DNA of 64,000 nt from Kordia sp. SMS9 (lineage in GTDB: Bacteria > Bacteroidota > Bacteroidia > Flavobacteriales > Flavobacteriaceae): assembly GCF_003352465.1 (NCBI RefSeq), contig NZ_CP031153.1:672465-736464 (forward strand), read 5' to 3'. The position numbers and the translations under genes are program-made. Within the stretch, counting starts at the first letter, position 1, and every line of letters begins with the position of its first letter. Under the pieces are notes generated by a model, which was given only the letters and a program-made list of their open reading frames with translations, did no database searches and was not told where the DNA came from. Below, piece after piece: positions 54,112 to 63,984 of this stretch.

Positions 54112-54867
54112 CTAATATCCTGTTACCAATAAACCACGAGCGCCACGCATTCCACACTTTTGATATTTGTGATACGCTTTGGCAGCGCGTTCGCGAATTT
54201 CCGCATCGGTTTCATTTAAAATCCAACCGTCAATGGCCCATTTTAACGTATATGCTTCGGGCGACATCAATCCTGTTGTCCACACCAATGGATTTGCGCC
54301 AGTTTGTTGCAAATACGTTTTAAAATAGTCTTTACTGATGCATGCCAAGATAATCGCATCTCGTTTTTTAGTATTTTTTGGTGTGAATTTTTCCTCCAAA
54401 CGGAACTCCATCAAACCATCATGACCAATGTATGCAAGCAAATCTGAATCGCCTCCAAAGTTCATTTGTTGATCGTTTATAGTTATTTCTGTGGAATGAT
54501 TGCCACTACTCGCTTGTAAAAAATCAATCGTAGTCTGTTTGATAAACTTGCCATCATACGCATCGGCTAACAAATACGTATTAGTTGTTTTATGTTTAAA
54601 AAGTACGCGTTCTAGTATTTTGGTGTTCTCTGTGGGAAGTGTTTTGACGAATTCCCAATCCTTACTACGCTTAAAATGTGTTTTCATACCATACAATGCG
54701 CCCCAATATAAATTTGTGCGTGGATTTTGTCCATTACCCAACGATTTCGGCACAGGCACAATTCCTTGATTTACATTATCGCACAACGCCACAAACACAT
54801 GAATCTTCTTTTGTGCGAAAACAGTAAAAGTCATGCAGAAAAGAATACTTGTTAAGAGTGGTTTCAT
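54112..54867 (-). CDS. Secreted protein with caspase-like (clan CD) His/Cys signature
   Basis: 251 residues. Signal peptide (1-19, ending FAQ), then IHVFVALCDN. Two hydrophobic strands end in candidate catalytic residues: DLLAYIGHDGLM (His149) and AIILACISKDYF (Cys176). Hydrophobic strand plus His(-x)-Gly and hydrophobic strand plus Cys is the layout of clan CD cysteine peptidases, but the spacing is short and the domain is not confirmed. It may instead be a non-enzymatic family. Monocistronic; convergent with the lipoprotein gene. Confidence 0.68.
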   Translation of the reverse strand: MKPLLTSILFCMTFTVFAQKKIHVFVALCDNVNQGIVPVPKSLGNGQNPRTNLYWGALYGMKTHFKRSKDWEFVKTLPTENTKILERVLFKHKTTNTYLLADAYDGKFIKQTTIDFLQASSGNHSTEITINDQQMNFGGDSDLLAYIGHDGLMEFRLEEKFTPKNTKKRDAIILACISKDYFKTYLQQTGANPLVWTTGLMSPEAYTLKWAIDGWILNETDAEIRERAAKAYHKYQKCGMRGARGLLVTGY

Positions 54868-54987
54868 GGTGTTTGGTTTTTAGAAATGTATCTATATAAC
54901 GCATAAAATGAAAAACTAGTGTAGAACGTTAAAATCATTCATAAAATTTAAAAAAACAGTATCTTGTTAGTCAAAACCCTAACTAAA

Positions 54988-57117
54988 ATGAAACGTATTT
55001 CAATAGCCATCATGAGTAGTATTTTAGTATTTGCATCCTGCAATGATGCTACACCCGAAAAAAAATCAGAAACTTCTATGAACAAAAATCCTTTGCTCAC
55101 CGAATGGAATACACCGTTCGGAGTGCCACCGTTTGATCAAATTAAAAGCAGCGATTACTTGCCAGCATTTCACATTGCATTGAAAGAAAATCAAGATGAA
55201 ATTACTGCTATTAGCGAAAATACAGAAACACCAACGTTTCAAAATACAATTGAAGCCTTAGAATTAAGCGGAACGTATTTAAACAGAATACAACGTTTAT
55301 TTTACGCGGTCAACGGAGCAAATACTGACGACATCCTAAAAGCCGCCGCAAAAGAAATTACACCAGCACTCGCAGCACACGACGATTTTATCAACTTGAA
55401 CGCCAAATTATACGATCGTGTAAAAGCGGTGTACTATCAAAAAGACAAACTCAATTTATCATCTGAAGAAATGCGTTTGCTCGAAGAAAGACTGAAACTT
55501 TTTGTGCGTGCAGGAATTGGGCTCAAAGGAGAAAAACAAGATCGCTTGCGCGAAATTAACAAACGATTGGCGAAACTAAGCGGCGATTTTAGCGAGCATC
55601 TTCTCGATGAAACGAATGCATTTGAATATCACACAAAAGACAAAAAAGAACTAGGAAATCTTCCTGAAAGTTTGGTAGAATTGGCAAAATCAGAAGCTAA
55701 AAAACGCGGTCATGAAGATGGCTATTCGTTTACCTTGCAACGTCCGAGCATCAATCCGTTTTTGCAATCGTCTCCAAACAGAGAAGCGCGTAAAAAATTA
55801 TTTGACGGATACGCAATGCGTGCTAACAATGACAATGAAAACGACAACAAAGCAATTCTCAGCGAAATGGCAACCTTACGTTTGGAAAAAGCAAAATTGT
55901 TAGGGTATGAATCGCATGCAGCCTATATTCTTTCGGATAACATGGCAGAAACGCCAGAAGCTGTATATGGTTTTATGGATAAATTGTGGCCTTCTGCATT
56001 GGCGATGGCAAAATCGGAACGAGAAGCGTTGGCGAAAAAGATGAAAAGCGAAGGTGTTTCTGGAACGTTTCAAGGAAGCGATTGGCGACATTATGTAGAA
56101 AAAGTTCGGAAAGAACGTTACAACTTTGATGAAGAAGAAACGCGTCCGTATTTTGAAGTAAATGCCGTAAGAGATGGAGTTTTTGCGTTAGCGAAAGAAC
56201 TGTTTGGTTTGACTTTTAAAGAAATGAACAATGTTCCAAAATGGCATGAAGATCAGCAAGTGTTTGAAGTGTTGGAAGCAGACGGAACACATTTAGGAAT
56301 TATTTACATGGATTTCTTTGCACGTCCAAGCAAACGCGGCGGCGCATGGATGAACGCGTTGCGCGCTCAGATGAACGTAGATGGAATGGTGACACCAATT
56401 GTAACAAACAACTTTAATTATCCAGCACCTACAGGAGATTCACCTTCGTTGTTATCGTTTACGGAAGCAGAAACATTATTTCACGAATTTGGACATGCAC
56501 TTCACGGATTGTTCTCTAATGTAAAATACGAATCGTTGTCAGGAACCAATGTTCCAAGAGATTTTGTAGAATTTCCATCGCAAGTTATGGAAAACTGGAT
56601 GAGCGAACCACAAGTATTACGCATGTTTGCAAAACATTACAAAACAGGGGAAGTCATTCCTGATGCAATGATTAAAAAGATGAAAGATGCCAATTCGTTC
56701 AATGGCGGATTTGCTACGGTTGAATATATGGCAGCAGCGTATTTAGACATGGCTTGGCATTCTAAAACAGGCGATATTCCAACAGACGTTAATAAGTTTG
56801 AAAAAGAAGCTATGGACAAGTTGGGTTTAATTGATGAAATCATTCCTCGATATAGAAGTACGTATTTTGGACACATATTTTCAAGTCCAGTGGGCTACTC
56901 TTCAGGATATTACAGTTATTTATGGTCAGAAGTGTTGGATGCAGATGCGTTTCAAGCATTTAAAGACACTGGAAACTTATTTGATCCCGCGACAGCGAAA
57001 CGATATCGTAAAATGCTCAGTTTGGGCGGATCGCAATTGGGAATGGATTTATACAAAGGCTTCCGAGGTGCCGAACCTGAAATTGAACCTTTGTTAAAGA
57101 AAAAAGGATTTAACTAA
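54988..57117 (+). CDS. M3 family peptidyl-dipeptidase lipoprotein
   Basis: 709 residues from ATG 54988. Lipoprotein signal (FASCND). The M3 catalytic motif is FHEFGHALHG (HEFGH at ~499-503), with the third ligand Glu in a downstream helix. The family is Dcp/oligopeptidase A-like. Lipid anchoring puts it in the periplasm or outer membrane, where it would break down short peptides. Followed by a strong terminator. Confidence 0.94.
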   Translation: MKRISIAIMSSILVFASCNDATPEKKSETSMNKNPLLTEWNTPFGVPPFDQIKSSDYLPAFHIALKENQDEITAISENTETPTFQNTIEALELSGTYLNRIQRLFYAVNGANTDDILKAAAKEITPALAAHDDFINLNAKLYDRVKAVYYQKDKLNLSSEEMRLLEERLKLFVRAGIGLKGEKQDRLREINKRLAKLSGDFSEHLLDETNAFEYHTKDKKELGNLPESLVELAKSEAKKRGHEDGYSFTLQRPSINPFLQSSPNREARKKLFDGYAMRANNDNENDNKAILSEMATLRLEKAKLLGYESHAAYILSDNMAETPEAVYGFMDKLWPSALAMAKSEREALAKKMKSEGVSGTFQGSDWRHYVEKVRKERYNFDEEETRPYFEVNAVRDGVFALAKELFGLTFKEMNNVPKWHEDQQVFEVLEADGTHLGIIYMDFFARPSKRGGAWMNALRAQMNVDGMVTPIVTNNFNYPAPTGDSPSLLSFTEAETLFHEFGHALHGLFSNVKYESLSGTNVPRDFVEFPSQVMENWMSEPQVLRMFAKHYKTGEVIPDAMIKKMKDANSFNGGFATVEYMAAAYLDMAWHSKTGDIPTDVNKFEKEAMDKLGLIDEIIPRYRSTYFGHIFSSPVGYSSGYYSYLWSEVLDADAFQAFKDTGNLFDPATAKRYRKMLSLGGSQLGMDLYKGFRGAEPEIEPLLKKKGFN

Positions 57118-57137
57118 TATAAATCCTTCATAACAAA

Positions 57138-57169
57138 AAAAGCCTGAACGCAATGTTCAGGCTTTTTTT
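57138..57169. terminator. Bidirectional terminator between the M3 peptidase gene and rpmA
   Basis: Perfect 12-bp stem AAAAGCCTGAAC/GTTCAGGCTTTT with a 5-base loop and T-runs on both strands. Confidence 0.88.
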
Positions 57170-57186
57170 ATACTACTAAATCTTAC

Positions 57187-57447
57187 TTATACTTCGAAAG
57201 GTTCGATTGATACATAAGATCTGTTGTTAGATTTCTTTGTGAATTTCACAAGACCGTCTACTTTGGCATGTAATGTATGGTCTTTTCCCATATATACATT
57301 TTCGCCTGGATTGTGCGTAGTTCCTCTTTGTCTAACGATGATATTCCCAGCAATTGCTGCTTGTCCACCAAAAATCTTAACTCCTAATCGTTTCGATTCT
57401 GATTCTCTACCGTTTTTAGAACTACCAACTCCTTTTTTGTGAGCCAT
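57187..57447 (-). CDS. rpmA: 50S ribosomal protein L27
   Basis: 86 residues: [20 protein letters not shown], then [20 protein letters not shown] and [20 protein letters not shown]. It occupies the peptidyl-transferase region of the ribosome. No N-terminal cleavage extension of the Firmicutes type is present. It follows rplU by 42 bp in the standard L21-L27 operon. Confidence 0.98.
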   Translation of the reverse strand: MAHKKGVGSSKNGRESESKRLGVKIFGGQAAIAGNIIVRQRGTTHNPGENVYMGKDHTLHAKVDGLVKFTKKSNNRSYVSIEPFEV

Positions 57448-57489
57448 CTTCGTAAGGTTTTAAATTGTTATACTAAAGTGATATTGCAA

Positions 57490-58140
57490 TTAAGCTTTAC
57501 CACCATCTAATTCATCTTGCCATTTCTTTAACTCATCCCACTTTCCATCAGCAGCTAATTGTGCTTGTGCTGGCCAAGTGTCAGTAACGTGTTTTCCACG
57601 AACTTCCGCAATGATTTCAGAAATTTTTGCTGGTTCAGTTTTCGCTAATTCAGCGAATGTTGAAATTCCAGCTTCTACTAAAGTTGATGCAATTTTAGGA
57701 CCAATTCCTTCAATTTTCTTTAAATCATCTGCTTTAGCAGTTGTTGCTTTTTGAGCTGCAGGCTTCTCTGCGGCTGGTTTTGCAACTTCTTTTTTAGCTT
57801 CTTCTTTCTTTGGTGCTGCTTTAGCTCCTGAAGCTACAATGTTTTCAATAACAATTTCTGTTAAAGACTGACGGTGACCATTTTTAACACGGTAACCTTT
57901 ACGTCTTTTCTTCTTGAAAACAATCACTTTGTCACCTTTAAGGTGTTTTAAAACTTTTGCCTCTACTGCGGCTCCGTTTATAGCTGGGGCGCCAATGGTA
58001 ACTTGTCCGTTATCGTCTAACAAAAGAACATTGTCGAAAGTCACTTGCTTTCCTTCTTCTGTAGCCAAACGATGAACAAATACTTTTTGGTCTTTCGCAA
58101 CTTTAAATTGCTGCCCTGCTATCTCTACAATTGCATACAT
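57490..58140 (-). CDS. rplU: 50S ribosomal protein L21 with C-terminal helix-hairpin-helix extension
   Basis: 216 residues, about twice the usual ~103. The L21 domain (1-103) has YAIVEIAGQQFKVAKDQ and RRKGYRVKNGHRQSLTEI. An Ala/Lys/Glu-rich linker (~108-140) follows, then a HhH-like domain (~140-185: LKKIEGIGPKIASTLVEAGI) and an acidic tail. Such extensions occur in Bacteroidota L21; the function of the extra part is unknown, though HhH motifs often bind nucleic acid. Confidence 0.96.
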   Translation of the reverse strand: MYAIVEIAGQQFKVAKDQKVFVHRLATEEGKQVTFDNVLLLDDNGQVTIGAPAINGAAVEAKVLKHLKGDKVIVFKKKRRKGYRVKNGHRQSLTEIVIENIVASGAKAAPKKEEAKKEVAKPAAEKPAAQKATTAKADDLKKIEGIGPKIASTLVEAGISTFAELAKTEPAKISEIIAEVRGKHVTDTWPAQAQLAADGKWDELKKWQDELDGGKA

Positions 58141-58217
58141 AGCGTATCGTTTAATTAATTAATTTTATCCAAAAATGGACGCAAATATACATCTAATTAA
58201 TTAATCTACAAATACTT

Positions 58218-58667
58218 CTATGGTAGTTTATCACTAATATTCCAACTTGGCTTAAATTTTTGCATAAATAATAGACTTAATATCACAGTAGACGCGAAAC
58301 CTTCTATTAAAATAATAAAGAGTAAAAGTCCAGGTTCTTTCGAAACACTACCAACACTCATTGCCATAATTTTTTCAGCAAATCCTACATCAATGTGAAA
58401 AATATAGATGGCCATAAAAAAGGTAAATACTAAAGTTGCTATGAACCCTGAGAAGATTCCGACTTTAAATCCTTCAAAATAATTGAAATTAACACCACTT
58501 TCTTTTTTGGTATCTTTAATGACGCTATAAATTCCAAAAGCGACAATGGCACCATTAAGCAAACGCAACCAAGGATTTTCGTGTAAGCCGAATAGTCGTA
58601 CGAGCAAGAAGTACATAATAAGTCCTAAAGCTATCAAAACACCGTATTTTATAATTTTCTTTTCCAT
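58218..58667 (-). CDS. DUF4199 family membrane protein
   Basis: 149 residues, four TM segments (~8-28, 36-52, 70-92 and 115-135). The N-terminal KYGVLIALGLIMYFLLVRLFG and NYFEGFKVGIFSGFIATLVF match DUF4199. Function unknown. It lies upstream of rplU in the same direction. Confidence 0.86.
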   Translation of the reverse strand: MEKKIIKYGVLIALGLIMYFLLVRLFGLHENPWLRLLNGAIVAFGIYSVIKDTKKESGVNFNYFEGFKVGIFSGFIATLVFTFFMAIYIFHIDVGFAEKIMAMSVGSVSKEPGLLLFIILIEGFASTVILSLLFMQKFKPSWNISDKLP

Positions 58668-58837
58668 AATAATTTGAGGGTTTTTGGTTATTAATTAACT
58701 GATTCCCTTTAATATACGAAAAATTGAACACTTACTAAAATAATCATAAATTTAACAGTTTTCTTGTGAGATGTAACAATTTTATAGAACTTGCGTCTGA
58801 TCTAAAATAACTCAAAGTCAAAAAAAAGTTTAATGCA

Positions 58838-60175
58838 ATGAAAAAAAGACTATTTTCAATAGCTTCTTTAATGCTGGTAGGTTTGCTTGCCCAAGCACAA
58901 GAAGTTAAGTTTGAAGAATACGATCTAGACAACGGTCTGCACGTAATTCTTCATCAAGACAACACAGCTCCTGTGGTAACAACAGCAGTAATGTATGATG
59001 TTGGTGGAAAAGATTTAGGAGGCAATAACAATCCTGAACGTACGGGTTTTGCTCACTTCTTCGAGCATTTATTGTTTGAAGGAACAGAAAATATTGACCG
59101 CGGACAGTGGTTTAAAATTGTATCTTCAAATGGAGGAAGTAACAATGCAAATACTTCCAACGATAGAACGTATTATTATGAAGTGTTTCCTTCTAACAAT
59201 TTAGAATTAGGTTTATGGATGGAATCCGAGCGTATGCTGCATCCAGTCATCAATCAAATTGGCGTAGATACGCAAAGTGAAGTTGTAAAAGAAGAAAAAA
59301 GACAACGTTATGACAACCAACCATACGGACAATTATTGTTTGTAGTAAGTGAAAACATCTTCAAAAAACATCCATACAAGAATAAAAATATCGGTGAGAT
59401 GGAGCATTTAGATGCTGCTACCTTGGATGAATTTAAAGCATACTTCAAAAAATATTATGTACCAAACAACGCTACGTTGGTTGTTGCTGGAGATATTGAT
59501 GTGGCGAAGACAAAGAAAATGATCAAAGATTACTTTGGTTCTATTCCAAGAGGAAAAGACGTCGTAAGAAACTTTCCAAAAGAAGATCCGATCACAGAGC
59601 AATTTAATGTAAAATTTGAAGATTCAAACATTCAAATTCCTGCCATTGTTGCAGCATATAGAACACCTGGATTTACCACAAGAGATGCTCGTATATTAGA
59701 CATGATTTCTACCTATTTAAGTGGTGGAAAAAGCTCAAAATTATACAAGCGTTTGGTAGAAGACAAAAAAATGGCTTTAGCAGTACAAGCGGTAAATTTC
59801 AGTCAGAAAGATTATGGTACGTATGCACTATTTTCACTTCCAATTGGCGAGAATTCATTGGAAGATTTGTTAGTTGAAATGGATGATGAAATTAAAAAGC
59901 TTCAAACAGACCTTATTTCTGAAAGAGACTACCAAAAACTTCAAAACAAATTTGAGAACAACTTCGTAAACTCAAATTCGAGTGTACAAGGAATCGCAAA
60001 CTCTTTAGCGAGATACAATGTAATGTATGGTGATACGAACTTAATCAATACGGAAATTGATATCTTCAGATCGATTACTAGAGAGGAAATCAGAGAAGTT
60101 GCTAATAAGTACTTAAAATCAAACCAACGTTTGCTTTTAGAATATGTACCTGCTGAAAAAACAGAAAAAAAATAA
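58838..60175 (+). CDS. M16 family zinc peptidase, active subunit
   Basis: 445 residues. Signal peptide (1-20, ending AQA), zinc motif HFFEH at residues 73-77 (HxxEH) with the distal Glu in a later helix. It belongs to the two-subunit bacterial M16B group. Periplasmic. The second subunit gene follows 10 bp later, so they are co-expressed and likely form a heterodimer. Confidence 0.95.
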   Translation: MKKRLFSIASLMLVGLLAQAQEVKFEEYDLDNGLHVILHQDNTAPVVTTAVMYDVGGKDLGGNNNPERTGFAHFFEHLLFEGTENIDRGQWFKIVSSNGGSNNANTSNDRTYYYEVFPSNNLELGLWMESERMLHPVINQIGVDTQSEVVKEEKRQRYDNQPYGQLLFVVSENIFKKHPYKNKNIGEMEHLDAATLDEFKAYFKKYYVPNNATLVVAGDIDVAKTKKMIKDYFGSIPRGKDVVRNFPKEDPITEQFNVKFEDSNIQIPAIVAAYRTPGFTTRDARILDMISTYLSGGKSSKLYKRLVEDKKMALAVQAVNFSQKDYGTYALFSLPIGENSLEDLLVEMDDEIKKLQTDLISERDYQKLQNKFENNFVNSNSSVQGIANSLARYNVMYGDTNLINTEIDIFRSITREEIREVANKYLKSNQRLLLEYVPAEKTEKK

Positions 60176-60185
60176 AAAACAACAG

Positions 60186-62276
60186 ATGAAAACAAAAATA
60201 GTTTCACTTCTTGTATTGTTTGTGGCTTCACTTACAATGCAAGCACAAATAGATAGATCGGTTCAACCAAAACCTGGTCCTGCACCCAAAGTTAATATTG
60301 GAAAACCAAACACGTTTACCTTGAAAAATGGTTTGACCGTAATGGTGGTAGAAAACAACAAATTACCGCGTGTTTCTGCAACACTTAATATTGACAATCC
60401 ACTTATTGTAGAAGGAAAAAAAGCCGGAATTTCAAGTTTAGTAAGTTCTTTATTAGGTAGCGGTTCAACTTCCATATCTAAAGATGACTTTAATGAAGAA
60501 GTTGATTATTTAGGTGCTTCTTTAAATTTTGGTTCGCAAAGCGCCTTTGCTGCCTCACTTTCAAAGTATTTCCCAAGAATTATGGAATTGATGGCAGATG
60601 CTGGACTAAACCCTAATTTCACCCAAGAAGATTTAGACAGTGAACGTGCTAAAATTATAGAAGGAATCAAATCGCAAAAGAAAAACGTAGAAGCTATTTC
60701 TGATAGAGTACGATCTGTTTTGGCGTATGGTGTGAATCATCCGTATGGAGAATTTGTTTCTGAAGAAACTGTAAAGAATGTAACATTACAGGATATTAAG
60801 GATTTCCATAAAAAATACTTCAGACCAAATAATGCATACTTAATCGTTATTGGAGATGTAAAAACCAAAGACGTTAAAAAACTTGTAAAGAAGCTTTTTA
60901 AAAAGTGGGAAAAAGGAACAATCACTGCTGCTTCGTATGATACAGCTTCCAATCCTACTAACACGGAAATCAACTTTATCAATGCAGACAATGCGGTACA
61001 ATCGGAATTAAGTGTGCAAAACACGGTAAATCTTACCATGAAAGATGCAGATTATTTCCCAGTGTTAATTGCCAACAATATTCTTGGTGGCGGTGGAGAA
61101 GCGCGTTTGTTCAACAACTTACGTGAAGACAAGAAATTTACATATGGTTCGTATTCCAGAATTGGAAATAACAGAAAAACCATCTCAAGGTTTAGTGCTA
61201 CAGCTAAGGTTCGTAACGCGGTAACTGATAGTGCTGTTGTTGAAATTTTAAAAGAAATTAAAACAATTACTTCTGAGTTAGTTTCTGATGAAGAATTAAA
61301 GAATGTAAAAGCAAAATACGTTGGACGATTTGTAACGGGAGTTGAACGTCCAGCTACCATTGCTAATTATGCATTAAATATCATTACAGAAGATCTTCCT
61401 GAAAATTTTTATGAAACATATCTTGAAAAAATTGAAGCTGTTACCAAAGAAGATGTATTAAGGGCAGCTAAAAAATATTTCTTGAAAGACAATCTTAGAA
61501 TTGTAGTTACAGGAAAAGGAAGTGAAGTTATTGGTGGCTTAGAAAACATGATGTTTGAAGGTAAAAAAGTTCCTGTAAAATATTTTGATCAATATGGAAG
61601 TCCAACAGAGAAGCCCGTATTTAAAAAACCAATTCCTGCAGGCGTAACGGCGCAAACGGTTATTGATGATTACCTAAAAGCTATTGGCGGAAAAGAAAAA
61701 CTCATGAGTGTTACTACGATTGTACAAGAAATGGGAACTTCTTTCCAAGGAATGGACATGATGATGACAATGAAACAAAAAAATCCAAACATGTTAGTCG
61801 TTGACATGAGTATTGCAGGCATGGGATCAGTATTTAAACAAGCTTTTGATAGTGAAGCAGGATACATGGAGCAACAAGGTCAAAAAAGAGACATGCCAGC
61901 AGAAATGATCGCTGATATGAAAGCTAAAAAAGGATTATTCCCTGAATTATATTACGATAGCAATACTATAAAATTAACAGGGATTGAAGCTGTAGACGGA
62001 AAAGATGCCTATGCAGTGGTTATTGAAAAAGCTGATGGAAGCAAAACAACTAACTATTATGATGTTGCTTCTGGTTTGAAAGTGAAAAAAGCAGAAACTG
62101 CTAAAGGACCTGGAGGACAAGAAACTGCACAAGAAACTACTTACGGTGAATATAAAGATGTAGACGGTGTAAAGTTTCCTTATAAAATGGTGTTACCAAT
62201 GATGGGACAAAAAGTAGAATTTTCTACAATATCTGCAAAAATAAATGCACCTTTAACAAAAGAAGATTTCCAGTAA
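60186..62276 (+). CDS. M16 family protein, inactive subunit with C-terminal extension
   Basis: 696 residues from ATG 60186. Signal peptide (1-19), M16-like domains (~40-470) with the HxxEH site replaced (GISSLVSSLLGSGS), as expected for the non-catalytic partner. A ~200-residue C-terminal part (from TVIDDYLKAIGGKEKLMSVT) resembles the LolA/LolB-like domains of Bacteroidota outer-membrane proteins. Pairs with the gene just upstream. Confidence 0.93.
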   Translation: MKTKIVSLLVLFVASLTMQAQIDRSVQPKPGPAPKVNIGKPNTFTLKNGLTVMVVENNKLPRVSATLNIDNPLIVEGKKAGISSLVSSLLGSGSTSISKDDFNEEVDYLGASLNFGSQSAFAASLSKYFPRIMELMADAGLNPNFTQEDLDSERAKIIEGIKSQKKNVEAISDRVRSVLAYGVNHPYGEFVSEETVKNVTLQDIKDFHKKYFRPNNAYLIVIGDVKTKDVKKLVKKLFKKWEKGTITAASYDTASNPTNTEINFINADNAVQSELSVQNTVNLTMKDADYFPVLIANNILGGGGEARLFNNLREDKKFTYGSYSRIGNNRKTISRFSATAKVRNAVTDSAVVEILKEIKTITSELVSDEELKNVKAKYVGRFVTGVERPATIANYALNIITEDLPENFYETYLEKIEAVTKEDVLRAAKKYFLKDNLRIVVTGKGSEVIGGLENMMFEGKKVPVKYFDQYGSPTEKPVFKKPIPAGVTAQTVIDDYLKAIGGKEKLMSVTTIVQEMGTSFQGMDMMMTMKQKNPNMLVVDMSIAGMGSVFKQAFDSEAGYMEQQGQKRDMPAEMIADMKAKKGLFPELYYDSNTIKLTGIEAVDGKDAYAVVIEKADGSKTTNYYDVASGLKVKKAETAKGPGGQETAQETTYGEYKDVDGVKFPYKMVLPMMGQKVEFSTISAKINAPLTKEDFQ

Positions 62277-62298
62277 ATCTCACAAAAATAAAATAGCT

Positions 62299-62336
62299 AA
62301 AAAGCCGAAAGTCTAATATGATTTTCGGCTTTTTTT
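62299..62336. terminator. Bidirectional terminator after the M16 pair
   Basis: AAAAGCCGAAA pairs with TTTCGGCTTTT, followed by a T-run; it lies between convergent genes. Confidence 0.85.
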
Positions 62337-62357
62337 ATAATGATCAACTTCTTAAAA

Positions 62358-63239
62358 TCAAGCTTTCTTTTTCCTTTTATTCACCAAATACACTCCTAAT
62401 AAAATCACAAATCCGCCTAATATTTGATAGAAACTTAATTTTTCTCCCGCAAGAATGCCCCAAAAAATAGCCACAATCGGCATGGTGTACGTTACTGAAG
62501 AAGCAAACACAGGACTTGATATTTGCACCAATCTGCTGTAAATAACTTTTGCAATAGCAGTTCCAAACAAAGACAACACAACCACATATCCTAACGCAAC
62601 TTGCATCGCTTCATTTTTCAAAATATCATTAAAAAATCCTGTAAAAGCTAAAATGATGAAAGCGGGAATAATAATGATGACAAAGTTTCCTGTTACAATT
62701 GCCATCGCATTCACATCATTCAAATACTTTTTAATAATATTCACATTCAAACCGTATCCAATAGTTGCTAAAAATACAAACGCGCTGTACCAATAGTTTT
62801 GACTTTCGTTAAAATTCGCTCCTGCAATAATCAACACCAAAGCGCCAATTAGACCAATCAACACGCCGTAAATCTGCCTTTTAGAAACTGCCACTCCAAA
62901 CAACAAACTTCCAAAAACAATGGTATTTAAAGGTGTAAGCGAATTCAACATACTGGTCACGGCACTGTCTAACTGCTCTTGCGCCAACGCAAATAAAAAC
63001 ACAGGAAATAAAGAACCTGCCATCGCCGTCCAAAAAATCCATTTCCATTGTGAACGTTGAATTGCTTTTACTTTTTTCAATCCAATCGGAAACAAAAAAA
63101 CAGCAGTAACGCAAATTCGCAACGCGCCTACCTGCACAAAATCCAATCCTTTGATGGCTTGTTCAATTAGAATAAAAGAACTTCCCCAAATTATTGAAAG
63201 CAAGCTAAGATAAATCCACTTTAATTTTGCGTGATCCAT
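62358..63239 (-). CDS. EamA/DMT family transporter
   Basis: 293 residues from ATG 63239, ten TM segments in two EamA repeats. IWGSSFILIEQAIKGL at the N-terminus and ASSVTYTMPIVAIFWGILAGE in the second repeat are family-typical. Probably a metabolite exporter; substrate unknown. The upstream start at 63272 adds 11 residues that do not fit the family. Confidence 0.92.
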   Translation of the reverse strand: MDHAKLKWIYLSLLSIIWGSSFILIEQAIKGLDFVQVGALRICVTAVFLFPIGLKKVKAIQRSQWKWIFWTAMAGSLFPVFLFALAQEQLDSAVTSMLNSLTPLNTIVFGSLLFGVAVSKRQIYGVLIGLIGALVLIIAGANFNESQNYWYSAFVFLATIGYGLNVNIIKKYLNDVNAMAIVTGNFVIIIIPAFIILAFTGFFNDILKNEAMQVALGYVVVLSLFGTAIAKVIYSRLVQISSPVFASSVTYTMPIVAIFWGILAGEKLSFYQILGGFVILLGVYLVNKRKKKA

Positions 63240-63353
63240 GAGTATATTTCGTAATATCGCACAAAAGTCCAATAATTATTTCGAATAATTCGTTCATATT
63301 TCCTTAATTTTGTAATGCGTATATAAGCAAAAATTATATTAAAAAACATAACG

Positions 63354-63899
63354 ATGAAAAAAATACTATTTATCTGTGCATTGGCATTAGCGATTGTAAG
63401 CTGTAAAGACAGCAACACCCCAAAAACAATTACTATTGACACACAAGCGACCACTGTAAAGAAAGAAGCAAGTAAAGAAGACCTTGCGGCAAACTATAAC
63501 AAAGCCGAATTTAAAATTGACGGAATGACCTGTGCCATTGGTTGCGCAAAACGCATCGAAAGCAAATTAGCGTCTATGGAAGGTGTAAAATCTGCCACGG
63601 TAGATTTTGAGCAGAAACTTGCAATGGTTGAATACAACGAAGAAAAAGTGGATTTTGACGCGTTAGTAGGAACTGTTGCCAAAGTTCCTGGCAAATACAA
63701 AGTGTCTGATATGAAAAATGTGGAAGCATTCTCTAAAAAATGTGATACTGATTGTAAAAAAGAATGTTGTGCTAAAAAAGGAGAAGTAAAAGAAGCATGT
63801 AAAGCAGACTGCAAGAAAGAATGCTGTGCTAAAAAAGAAGTAAAAGCTATGGCGTGTGCCAAAGATTGTAAAAAAGCGTGCTGCACAAAAAAGGCATAA
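63354..63899 (+). CDS. Heavy-metal-associated lipoprotein with Cys-rich tail
   Basis: 181 residues. Lipobox IVSCK (Cys17). The HMA domain (~50-118) has GMTCAIGCAKRIESKL; the metal site is C-x3-C, one residue longer than the classical C-x2-C. The tail (~125-181) carries three copies of C-x3-C-x3-CC separated by Lys-rich linkers, like a small metallothionein. It probably binds Cu(I), Zn or a similar ion at the cell envelope. No P-type ATPase or efflux gene is visible before the window ends. Confidence 0.9.
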   Translation: MKKILFICALALAIVSCKDSNTPKTITIDTQATTVKKEASKEDLAANYNKAEFKIDGMTCAIGCAKRIESKLASMEGVKSATVDFEQKLAMVEYNEEKVDFDALVGTVAKVPGKYKVSDMKNVEAFSKKCDTDCKKECCAKKGEVKEACKADCKKECCAKKEVKAMACAKDCKKACCTKKA

Positions 63900-63921
63900 A
63901 CTTTATAAAAATAGAATACTT

Positions 63922-63958
63922 AAAATCCTCAATTGTTATGATTGGGGATTTTATTTTT
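63922..63958 (+). terminator. Terminator after the heavy-metal-associated gene
   Basis: AAAATCCTCAAT pairs with ATTGGGGATTTT (one G-T pair), followed by a T-rich tail. Confidence 0.75.
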
Positions 63959-63984
63959 TAAATTAGAAACAAATAAAAAATAAG

